NCBI RefSeq assembly: GCF_018866345.1 | Contig: NZ_CP076443.1 | Span: forward strand, 1,263,501 to 1,327,500 | Direction: 5' to 3' | DNA: 64,000 nucleotides | Source: Gemella sp. zg-570 | GTDB taxonomy: Bacteria; Bacillota; Bacilli; Staphylococcales; Gemellaceae | Shown: positions 9,243 through 19,200 of the stretch, piece after piece | How the letters are laid out: each line of letters starts with the position of its first letter | Numbering within the stretch: position 1 is the first letter of the stretch | Notes under the pieces: model-generated | Database searches by the model: none | What the model was told of the DNA's origin: nothing | Seen by the model: the letters and a program-made list of their open reading frames with translations, nothing else | Position numbers and translations under genes: made by a program

Positions 9243-9278
9243 AAAAAACAGCTTTGGTTTTTACTAAAGCTGTTTTTT
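9243..9278 (+). terminator. Strong intrinsic terminator of the NEAT receptor gene
   Basis: AACAGCTTTGG and CTAAAGCTGTT form a long stem followed by TTTTTT, immediately after the stop codon. Confidence 0.9.
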
Positions 9279-9573
9279 AACTGAATTTTCATAAGTTCTT
9301 TTAAAAAACTTTCTTATCTTTCTAATAAAATATAACTATTTTATATAATAAAAATAGAGTAATACATATTAGTCAAATATTAATGAAAAATAATATTATA
9401 AACATTAATTAACATGTCCAAGTTTAGATAACTTATATCTAGTCCTATTATTAGCTAATAATTATTAAAAAAATAAGAATTAAGCAAGAAAAATGCAAGA
9501 GGAGAATAAATAAAAATTCATATTTTCTATAAAAACTTATATTTAATTTAATAAAATTTTTGCCTAAATAGCA
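9279..9573. other. A+T-rich spacer without a recognised gene
   Basis: I see no open frame with a credible ribosome-binding site and no RNA gene in this spacer between two convergent genes. Confidence 0.5.
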
Positions 9574-9641
9574 AATAAGAAGCCAATATATTGGCTTCTT
9601 ATTTTTATTTGTGGTCATAATTATTTTATTATTTTATGACC
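9574..9641 (-). terminator. Two hairpins downstream of the giant adhesin gene
   Basis: A perfect inverted repeat (AATAAGAAGCCAA / TTGGCTTCTTATT, 9574-9603) is followed by GGTCATAA / TTATGACC at 9613-9641. The first has A/T tails on both sides and can terminate the minus-strand adhesin transcript. Confidence 0.7.
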
Positions 9642-9667
9642 CTATTAAATCCTAGCTCTCCTAGACT

Positions 9668-12600
9668 TTATTTTGACTCTTTGTCAATTCTTCTTCTTAA
9701 TGCTGCAAGCATTAAGGCTAATCCTAGGGCTGTAGTTGAATAAACTACTGTATTTTTCTCTGCCTCTCCTGTTTTTGTTAGTTTCTTACTTGCATGTTTT
9801 CCTTTATGCTCTGCTTTAGTAAGTTTTTTAGCTTCTTTTTCTTCTGTAGAAGCATATCCTAGATTGTCAATATTTGTTTCAAGCTTGCCTTCTTTTATTT
9901 CTTGGGCGTTTGCTTGGTTTGCATTGTTATTTTCTGGTTTAAGTTCTAAGTTATTTGCTTCTTCTTCAGGTTGGGCTGCAGCTCCTATGTTAAATTCAGG
10001 TTCTCCTAGTCCTGGATTGCCAAGTAGACCTGCCTTGTTTATTGCTTTAGCTACGTTTTCTCCTGCCGCCTTGGCTTCTTCTTCTTTTTTGGCTAGTTCA
10101 ACTTTTTCTTTAGCTTTATTTAGTTCGGCCCTAACTTCTTCTATACTCGCTGCTCCGTTGATGCTATCTTCTGCTTCTTTGGCTGCTTTTGTTATCTTGT
10201 CTTTTGCTGCGTCTTTTTGATCAGGAGTTAGGCTAGTGTTCTTGTCTATGTCTTGGTGGGCTTTGGCTTTTTCTGCTTCTATTTCACTTATTGCATCTGC
10301 TTTGGCTTTTTCTAGTTCAACTTTTGACATACCTGCAGTTTTCGATTTCTCTATTTCTTCTATTTCATCTACTTTGTTTATGTCGCTCATTGCATAGCTT
10401 ACAGCCGCAAACACTTTAGTTTTTATTAGATCTTTTTGATCAGCATTTAATAAACCATTGCCGTCTACCGCCTTATTTACTTCGTTTTGTTTTTCTGCTA
10501 AAGCCTCTATTGCAGCTATCTTACTTGTTCCTGTTGCTTTTGCTACGTTTATTTCGTTTGTGTTTGTTGCTGCATTTACTGCATCCATTGCTGCTGTTGT
10601 TGCCGCTGCTATGGCTTGTTTAGCTAAGTTTTTGTCTGCACCGTCTACGTGTTGACTGCCATCTATTGCTTTATTTGCTTGTCCTTGTTTGTCTACTAGG
10701 TCTTTTAGGGCGTCTGCCTTGTTTTCTCCTAGGTTTTTAGCTGCGTTTATTTCGTTTGTGTTTGCTGCATCATTTACTGAATCCATTGCAGCTGCTGTTG
10801 CTTCAGCTACTTTTGCTTTGGCTTTGTTTCTGTCTGCTTGGCTTACGTTTGTATTAGCGTCTATTTCCGCATTTGCTTGTCCTTGCTTGTCTACTAGGTC
10901 TTTTAGGGCGTCTGCCTTGTTTTCTCCTAGGTTTTTAGCTGCGTTTATTTCGTTTGTGTTTGCTGCATCATTTACTGCATCCATTGCTGCCGCTGTTGCT
11001 TCAGCTACTTTTGCTTTTATCGTCGCTTTTTGATTGTCATCCAGGTTGTTATTGCTGTCTACCACCTTATTTACTTGGTTTTGTTTTTCTGCTAAAGCCT
11101 CTATTGCAACTATCTTACTTGTTCCTGTTGCTTTAGCCGCGTTTATTGCCTCTGTGTCTGCTGCAGCGTTGATGTTAGCTTCTGCTTCTTTAGCGGCTGC
11201 GTCTACTTTTGCTTTGGCGTCTGCTTTTTGTTTGTCGCTTAAGCCTGGTTTGTTGTCTATGTCTTGGTGGGCTTTGGCTTTTTCTGCTTCTATTTCACTT
11301 ATTGCATCTGCTTTGGCTTTTTCTAGTTTGACTTTTTCTAAACCATTTTCTTTTGGTTGTCTTATTGCGTCTGTGTCTGCTGCTCCGTTGATGTTGTCTT
11401 CTGCTTCTTTAGCGGCTGCGTCTACTTTTGCTTTGGCGTCTGCTTTTTGTTTGTCGCTTAAGCCTGGTTTGTTGTCTATGTCTTGGTGAGCTTTGGCTTT
11501 TTCTGCTTCTATTTCACTTATTGCATCTGCTTTGGCTTTTTCTAGTTTGACTTTTTCTAAACCATTTTCTTTTGGTTGTCTTATTCCGTCTTTGTCTGGC
11601 GCAGCGTTGATGTTGTCTTCTGCTTCTTTAGCAGCTTTTGTTATCTTGTCTTTTGCTGCGTCTTTTTGATCTCTGTCTAGGTTGTTGTCAGCTTCTATTG
11701 CTTCGTGTGAGGCTTGTTTTTCTACTTCTATTTTGCTTATTGCATCTGCTTTTTCTTTTTCTAGCTCAACTTTTGTTTTACCATTTTCTTTTGGTTGTCT
11801 TATTGCGTCTGTGTCTGCTGCTCCGTTGATGTTGTCTTCTGCTTCTTTAGCGGCTGCGTCTACTTTTGCTTTGGCGTCTGCTTTTTGTTTGTCGCTTAAG
11901 CCTGGTTTGTTGTCTATGTCTTGGTGAGCTTTGGCTTTTTCTGCTTCTACTTCACTTATTGCATCTGCTTTGGCTTTTTCTAGTTTGACTTTTTCTAAAC
12001 CATTTTCTTTTGGTTGTGTTATTCCGTCTTTGTCTGGCGCAGCGTTGATGTTGTCTTCTGCTTCTTTAGCAGCTTTTGTTATCTTGTCTTTTGCTGCGTC
12101 TTTTTGATCTCTGTCTAGGTTGTTGTCAGCTTCTATTGCGTCGTTTGATGCTTGTTTTTCTACTTCTATTTTACCTATTGCGTCTGCTTTTTCTTTTTCT
12201 AGCTCAACTTTTGTTTTACCATTTTCTTTTGGTTGTGTTATTGCATTTGTGTCTGGCGCAGCGTTGATGTTGTTTTCTGCTTCTGTTGCGGCTGCGTCTA
12301 CTTTTGCTTTGGCGTCTGCTTTTTGTTTGTCGCTTAAGCCTGGTGTGTTGTCTATGTCTTGGTGAGCTTGGGCTTTTTCTGCTTCTACTTCACTTATTGC
12401 ATCTGCTTTGGCTTTTTCTAGTTTGACTTTTTCTAAACCATTTTCTTTTGGTTGTGTTATTCCGTCTTTGTCTGGCGCAGCGTTGATGTTGTCTTCTGCT
12501 TCTTTAGCAGCTTTTGTTATCTTGTCTTTTGCTGCGTCTTTTTGATCTCTGTCTAGGTTGTTGTCAGCTTCTATTGCGTCGTTTGATGCTTGTTTTTCTA

Positions 12601-12712
12601 CTTCTATTTTACCTATTGCGTCTGCTTTTTCTTTTTCTAGCTCAACTTTTGTTTTACCATTTTCTTTTGGTTGTGTTATTGCATTTGTGTCTGGCGCAGC
12701 GTTGATGTTGGC
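9668..12712 (-). CDS. Giant repeat adhesin, C-terminal part (LTKTG-anchored), out of frame with its 5' part
   Basis: This is the 3' continuation of the gene that starts at 19478. Codon phase was checked at repeated HQDID codons near 11258, 11477, 11915 and 12353. All agree with the stop at 9668, so the frame is open from about 12712 to the stop. Inside this stretch the first usable start is a GTG at 11063-11065, which is probably not a genuine start. The content is alanine- and lysine-rich helical repeats of about 60-73 residues (DUF1542-like), then a linker. It ends with KKLTKTG (LTKTG encoded at 9767-9781), a hydrophobic helix and RRRIDKESK, a sortase anchor. Without the upstream signal peptide it could not be exported, so it is functional only if the frameshifts are suppressed, reverted or sequencing errors. 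Confidence 0.75.
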   Translation of the reverse strand, partial: ANINAAPDTNAITQPKENGKTKVELEKEKADAIGKIEVEKQASNDAIEADNNLDRDQKDAAKDKITKAAKEAEDNINAAPDKDGITQPKENGLEKVKLEKAKADAISEVEAEKAQAHQDIDNTPGLSDKQKADAKAKVDAAATEAENNINAAPDTNAITQPKENGKTKVELEKEKADAIGKIEVEKQASNDAIEADNNLDRDQKDAAKDKITKAAKEAEDNINAAPDKDGITQPKENGLEKVKLEKAKADAISEVEAEKAKAHQDIDNKPGLSDKQKADAKAKVDAAAKEAEDNINGAADTDAIRQPKENGKTKVELEKEKADAISKIEVEKQASHEAIEADNNLDRDQKDAAKDKITKAAKEAEDNINAAPDKDGIRQPKENGLEKVKLEKAKADAISEIEAEKAKAHQDIDNKPGLSDKQKADAKAKVDAAAKEAEDNINGAADTDAIRQPKENGLEKVKLEKAKADAISEIEAEKAKAHQDIDNKPGLSDKQKADAKAKVDAAAKEAEANINAAADTEAINAAKATGTSKIVAIEALAEKQNQVNKVVDSNNNLDDNQKATIKAKVAEATAAAMDAVNDAANTNEINAAKNLGENKADALKDLVDKQGQANAEIDANTNVSQADRNKAKAKVAEATAAAMDSVNDAANTNEINAAKNLGENKADALKDLVDKQGQANKAIDGSQHVDGADKNLAKQAIAAATTAAMDAVNAATNTNEINVAKATGTSKIAAIEALAEKQNEVNKAVDGNGLLNADQKDLIKTKVFAAVSYAMSDINKVDEIEEIEKSKTAGMSKVELEKAKADAISEIEAEKAKAHQDIDKNTSLTPDQKDAAKDKITKAAKEAEDSINGAASIEEVRAELNKAKEKVELAKKEEEAKAAGENVAKAINKAGLLGNPGLGEPEFNIGAAAQPEEEANNLELKPENNNANQANAQEIKEGKLETNIDNLGYASTEEKEAKKLTKAEHKGKHASKKLTKTGEAEKNTVVYSTTALGLALMLAALRRRIDKESK
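10660..11060 (-). repeat. Two near-identical ~180-base coding repeats
   Basis: Two copies encode NTNEINAAKNLGENKADALKD-type repeats about 60 residues long and almost identical at DNA level (for example around 10689-10790 and 10880-10985). A third, more diverged copy precedes them in coordinate order. Confidence 0.65.
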
Positions 12713-13270
12713 TTCTCTGCTTCTTTAGCGGCTGCGTCTACTTTTGCTTTGGCGTCTGCTTTTTGTTTGTCGCTTAAGCCTGGTGTGTTGTCTATGTCTT
12801 GGTGAGCTTGGGCTTTTTCTGCTTCTACTTCACTTATTGCATCTGCTTTGGCTTTTCTAGTTTGACTTTTTCTAAACCATTTTCTTTTGGTTGTGTTATT
12901 CCGTCTTTGTCTGGCGCAGCGTTGATGTTGTCTTCTGCTTCTTTAGCAGCTTTTGTTATCTTGTCTTTTGCTGCGTCTTTTTGATCTCTGTCTAGGTTGT
13001 TGTCAGCTTCTATTGCGTCGTTTGATGCTTGTTTTTCTACTTCTATTTTACCTATTGCGTCTGCTTTTTCTTTTTCTAGCTCAACTTTTGTTTTACCATT
13101 TTCTTTTGGTTGTGTTATTGCATTTGTGTCTGGCGCAGCGTTGATGTTGGCTTCTGCTTCTTTAGCGGCTGCGTCTACTTTTGCTTTGGCGTCTGCTTTT
13201 TGTTTGTCGCTTAAGCCTGGTGTGTTGTCTATGTCTTGGTGAGCTTGGGCTTTTTCTGCTTCTACTTCAC
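11200..13270 (-). repeat. 438-base tandem coding repeats (two alternating 73-residue modules)
   Basis: Corresponding landmarks recur at 11638, 12076, 12514 and 12953, spacings of 438, 438 and 439 bases. Each unit encodes an HQDIDN-PGLSDKQKAD module followed by a NNLDRDQKDAAKDKI module. The 439-base unit contains the two indels that break the frame. Confidence 0.8.
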
Positions 13271-16200
13271 TTATTGCATCTGCTTTTGTTTGGGCTAGTT
13301 CTATTCCTGTTAAGCCGCTTGCTTTGGCTGTGTCTATTCCGTTGTTGTCTGTTGCTGCGTTGATGTCTCTTATTGCATCAGTTGCTGCTTGGTCTACTTC
13401 GTCTTTGGCTCTTTGCTGCTGTTCTGGGCTTAGGTGGTTATTTTGCTCAATTGCTGCTTTGGCGTCTGATCTGGCTAGTTCTACTTCTTCTATTGCGGCT
13501 GCTTTGGCTTTGGCCAGGTCTATTCCTGGTGTTGCTGTTTGTTTTGCTGCGTTTATGCCGTTTGTATCTGCTGCTGCGTTTACTGCTCCCATTGCATCTG
13601 CTGTTGCTGCTGCTATGGCTTGTTTAGCTAAGTCTTTGTCTGCAGGACCTACGTGTTGACTGCCGTCTATTGCTTTATTTGCTTGTCCTTGTTTGTCTGC
13701 TAGGTCTTTTAGGGCGTCTGCCTTGTTTTCTCCTAGGGTTTTAGCTGCGTTTATTTCGTTTGTGTTTGCTGCATTGTTTACTGCATCCATTGCGGCTGCT
13801 GTTGCGGCTGCTACTTTTTCTTTTGCTGCTAATTTGTCTTCTGGTCTTAGGTCTGGGTTGTTGTTTATTGCTTCATTGACTTCGTTTTGTTTTTCTGCCA
13901 GGGCTTTTATTGCATTTACTTTGTCTGTTCCTGTTGTTTTTGCTGTGTTTAAGTCTGCATCTGTTGTTGCAGCCCCTGCTGCTAGTATGGCTGCATTTGT
14001 TGCCGTAGCTACTGCGTCTTTAGCTTTTTGTTTGTCTTGGTCTTCTAGGCCAGCTTTGCCGTCTATTTCAGTGTCTGCATTTGTTTGGGCTTGTCCTAGC
14101 TCTTGTACTGCTGTGTCTTTTTTAGCTGAGTTTGTTGGAACGCCTTCTATAACTCTTGTTCCATTTGTTTTAGCAATTTCTACATCTCTGTCTGTAGTTG
14201 CAGCGTCGATATTGGCTTTTGCCTCTCTTGCCAGTCTTTCTACTTCTGCTTTTGTCGCTGCTTTTTCTTCAGCTGTTTGGTTGTTTCCTGGACCGTCTAT
14301 ATCTCTTAGTTTGTCAGCTTTACTTTGATCTATTGCATTTTTAGCATCTGTTTTTGCTCTTGAGTCTGTTGAGACGTTGTTTATGTTTGTTTCACCTAGT
14401 TTTCCTGCTTGTTTAGCTGCACCTTCAGTGTTTGTATGTGTATTATCTATTGCATCTATTGCATCTTGTTTAGCTTGTCTTACATCTCTTAATGCAGCTT
14501 GTTTTTCGCTGTCTGTCATTTTTGAGGTTCTTATTGCTTGTTCTTTGTTTTCTGCTGTTTTTTCTACACGTTTTTTAGCTAATTCTTTTGCTTTTTTCAG
14601 TACAATATCTTCTATTCCTGCATCTTTTACATCTGGTATATTATTTTTGTCTGTTTGAGCTTTTATGCTATTTACTACTCTTGCTGCTTCTGCTTTTACT
14701 GCATTTAGGACTTGTTCTTTTTCATCAGTATTTAAGAGATCATCACCGTCTATATCTGCTTGTGCTGCTTCTACTGCTGCCTCTACTGCATCTATTGCAT
14801 CTGCTTTTGTTTTGGCTAGGTCTATTCCTGTTAAGCCGCTTGCTTTGGCTGTGTCTATTCCGTTGTTGTCTGTTGCTGCGTTGATGTCTCTTATTGCATC
14901 AGTTGCTGCTTGGTCTACTTCGTCTTTGGCTGCTTGCTGCTGTTCTGGGCTTAGGTGGTTATTTTGCTCAATTGCTGCTTTGGCGTCTGATCTGGCTAGT
15001 TCTACTTCTTCTATTGCGGCTGCTTTGGCTTTGGCCAGGTCTATTCCTGGTGTTGCTGTTTGTTTTGCTGCGTTTATGCCGTTTGTATCTGCTGCTGCGT
15101 TTACTGCTCCCATTGCATCTGCTGTTGCTGCTGCTATGGCTTGTTTAGCTAAGTCTTTGTCTGCAGGACCTACGTGTTGACTGCCGTCTATTGCTTTATT
15201 TGCTTGTCCTTGTTTGTCTGCTAGGTCTTTTAGGGCGTCTGCCTTGTTTTCTCCTAGGGTTTTAGCTGCGTTTATTTCGTTTGTGTTTGCTGCATTGTTT
15301 ACTGCATCCATTGCGGCTGCTGTTGCGGCTGCTACTTTTTCTTTTGCTGCTAATTTGTCTTCTGGTCTTAGGTCTGGGTTGTTGTTTATTGCTTCATTGA
15401 CTTCGTTTTGTTTTTCTGCCAGGGCTTTTATTGCATTTACTTTGTCTGTTCCTGTTGTTTTTGCTGTGTTTAAGTCTGCATCTGTTGTTGCAGCCCCTGC
15501 TGCTAGTATGGCTGCATTTGTTGCCGTAGCTACTGCGTCTTTAGCTTTTTGTTTGTCTTGGTCTTCTAGGCCAGCTTTGCCGTCTATTTCAGTGTCTGCA
15601 TTTGTTTGGGCTTGTCCTAGCTCTTGTACTGCTGTGTCTTTTTTAGCTGAGTTTGTTGGAACGCCTTCTATAACTCTTGTTCCATTTGTTTTAGCAATTT
15701 CTACATCTCTGTCTGTAGTTGCAGCGTCGATATTGGCTTTTGCCTCTCTTGCCAGTCTTTCTACTTCTGCTTTTGTCGCTGCTTTTTCTTCAGCTGTTTG
15801 GTTGTTTCCTGGACCGTCTATATCTCTTAGTTTGTCAGCTTTACTTTGATCTATTGCATTTTTAGCATCTGTTTTTGCTCTTGAGTCTGTTGAGACGTTG
15901 TTTATGTTTGTTTCACCTAGTTTTCCTGCTTGTTTAGCTGCACCTTCAGTGTTTGTATGTGTATTATCTATTGCATCTATTGCATCTTGTTTAGCTTGTC
16001 TTACATCTCTTAATGCAGCTTGTTTTTCGCTGTCTGTCATTTTTGAGGTTCTTATTGCTTGTTCTTTGTTTTCTGCTGTTTTTTCTACACGTTTTTTAGC
16101 TAATTCTTTTGCTTTTTTCAGTACAATATCTTCTATTCCTGCATCTTTTACATCTGGTATATTATTTTTGTCTGTTTGAGCTTTTATGCTATTTACTACT

Positions 16201-19200
16201 CTTGCTGCTTCTGCTTTTACTGCATTTAGGACTTGTTCTTTTTCATCAGTATTTAAGAGATCATCACCGTCTATATCTGCTTGTGCTGCTTCTACTGCTG
16301 CCTCTACTGCATCTATTGCATCTGCTTTTGTTTTGGCTAGGTCTATTCCTGTTAAGCCGCTTGCTTTGGCTGTGTTTATTCCGTTGTTGTCTGTTGCTGC
16401 GTTGATGTCTCTTATTGCATCAGTTGCTGCTTGGTCTACTTCGTCTTTGGCTGCTTGCTGCTGTTCTGGGCTTAGGTGGTTATTTTGCTCAATTGCTGCT
16501 TTGGCGTCTGATCTGGCTAGTTCTACTTCTTCTATTGCGGCTGCTTTGGCTTTGGCCAGGTCTATTCCTGGTGTTGCTGTTTGTTTTGCTGCGTTTATGC
16601 CGTTTGTATCTGCTGCTGCGTTTACTGCTCCCATTGCATCTGCTGTTGCTGCTGCTATGGCTTGTTTAGCTAAGTCTTTGTCTGCAGGACCTACGTGTTG
16701 ACTGCCGTCTATTGCTTTATTTGCTTGTCCTTGTTTGTCTGCTAGGTCTTTTAGGGCGTCTGCCTTGTTTTCTCCTAGGGTTTTAGCTGCGTTTATTTCG
16801 TTTGTGTTTGCTGCATTGTTTACTGCATCCATTGCGGCTGCTGTTGCGGCTGCTACTTTTTCTTTTGCTGCTAATTTGTCTTCTGGTCTTAGGTCTGGGT
16901 TGTTGTTTATTGCTTCATTGACTTCGTTTTGTTTTTCTGCCAGGGCTTTTATTGCATTTACTTTGTCTGTTCCTGTTGTTTTTGCTGTGTTTAAGTCTGC
17001 ATCTGTTGTTGCAGCCCCTGCTGCTAGTATGGCTGCATTTGTTGCCGTAGCTACTGCGTCTTTAGCTTTTTGTTTGTCTTGGTCTTCTAGGCCAGCTTTG
17101 CCGTCTATTTCAGTGTCTGCATTTGTTTGGGCTTGTCCTAGCTCTTGTACTGCTGTGTTTACGCTCTCACCATTAAGTGCATTTTTGGCATTTTCTAATG
17201 CTGTTACCGCCACATTTACCTCTGTTTGACTCGCATCTGGTTTATCCTTAATTTGTTTAGCATTTTGCAGGGCTTGGTCGAAGGCATTCCTAAAACTTTC
17301 ATGTGCTGAAGTGTACTTAGTTTGACTTTTAAGATTATCTCCTTCTGTTACCTTTGCTATTAAGTCGTCCTTATCTGTTACGTCATAAGTAATACTTTTA
17401 GTTACGGTATCACTAGTACCATCTGGAAAGTTATAGGTTACGACTATCCTAGCCGTCTTGTTAGTGCCAGCATTTGCTGTGTCAGGGGCTGTTTGCCAAG
17501 CGTAATTTATGATCGTCCTGTTCATAGAATCTGCTTCGATAGCACTTCTATTGCTAATAAAATCTTCTGGATTACCAAGACTTGCATTTTTTGCTACGGT
17601 CTTCTTAGTCGTAGTTGGCAGGGCTTGGGGTAGGACTACCAATAAACCCGGGTCAAGGTCGACATCAGTTATAGCGTCTGTAACACCAGAAAAATCTGTA
17701 GCTGAAGTTTTATATTTTAGAGTTCCCTTCAATTCATACTCTTTCTTTTCCGTAATATTATCAGGAACACTTACTGCAAACTTCAGAGTCTTGGGATTTT
17801 CATGTGTAAGAGTTCCTTTCGCTACTCCCTTAGACCCAGAAAGAGTCCAAGAATTCCACTCATTATTATTATTATTATTTGGACCAGCTTCGGCAAAGCT
17901 TAATCCAGAACTATTTGGTGCCGTAACAACCCAACCTTCAAGCCTGGTTGGAGCATCTTCGGCAAAGGCTTTAACACTTACGCCGTTGAATGTCGCCTTA
18001 TGTGCCGCCCCACCAGAAACAGCATACTTGGTTGTAGGGACATAGTCCGTAGTTACTCCCCCAGGGTTTACAACTCTAAAATTACGTGCTAGCATGGTTG
18101 AATACTTATGAGTCCAATCAGCCGCAGAGTAGTCGTCCCACATTTTAATACGTATTTTATTAACATTATCAGGTATAGAAACAAATTTTATTTGATTACC
18201 ACGATTTATTTTTGTATCCTGAACAATTGCATCCTGCTCATTTCCCATGGCGTCCACAGAATGTATACTAATATGTACTGGATGTCTCGTATTACTAGAA
18301 CCAATGACTAAATTTGCTGAGTCGGCTACCTCAAAACCAAAAACAAACTTTGAACCTGGATTTACATCAACATCCTGATAAAATCCCTCATAACCTACTT
18401 CTCGACGGGCATTTTGTTTTTTAAAATATTCAGCAAATTTTCCAAGAGATAGGTATTTTGTATTGGGTTTTACCGATACCCCATCAAAAGCTGACTGCAT
18501 GTAGTTTTCCATAACAGTTACATAACCATCTTGGGCTATGGGTTTCCAGCCAAATGCATTCCTCTGGTCTTCTGTCAAATCACTAGGCTTAATATCAAGA
18601 TATTTGGCCTGTCCACCTCTTTCGGCATAAGCATTACCAGTTCCTCGACTGGGCATAACCAGGTTATTCAGGGAGGCAGGAAGATTGTCTAAGTTCCCAT
18701 TAACAAATGAACCATGACGTTCTTTCTTGCTTTTTTCACGATCTTGAGGAAGAGTAGTCGCATTATTTCTAAACTCATGCCCACGAATATTCGTAACATT
18801 ATTATTTGGAGCTGGACTAGCCTGCCTTCTACTTCTTTTTAGGGGCTTGTTGGCCTTTTTGTATTCCTGGTAGGCTACAGATTCTTGCAGAGCCTTTTGT
18901 TGCTCATCTGATAGGCTGTCTACCACCTCTTGACTAGGCTTTAGGTCTTCAAAGTCTTTAAGTGTTAGCTTTTTTAAGTCTTCAGGCTCCATGTTTTTGA
19001 AGTCTTCAATGGTGATGTGCCTCTCTTTTTCTTCTGCTTTTTCCTCTGTTTTTTCTTCTCTTGCTTCTCTATCTTCAGCTTTTTTATTTTCAGCTTTTCC
19101 AGCCTCAGCTTTTTTATTTTCAGAGCCTAAATTGGCTGGGCTTTTTTCTGCAGTCGACTCCAGACTCTCCCCCTTTTCTAAGGCCTGGTCTCCTGTCTTG

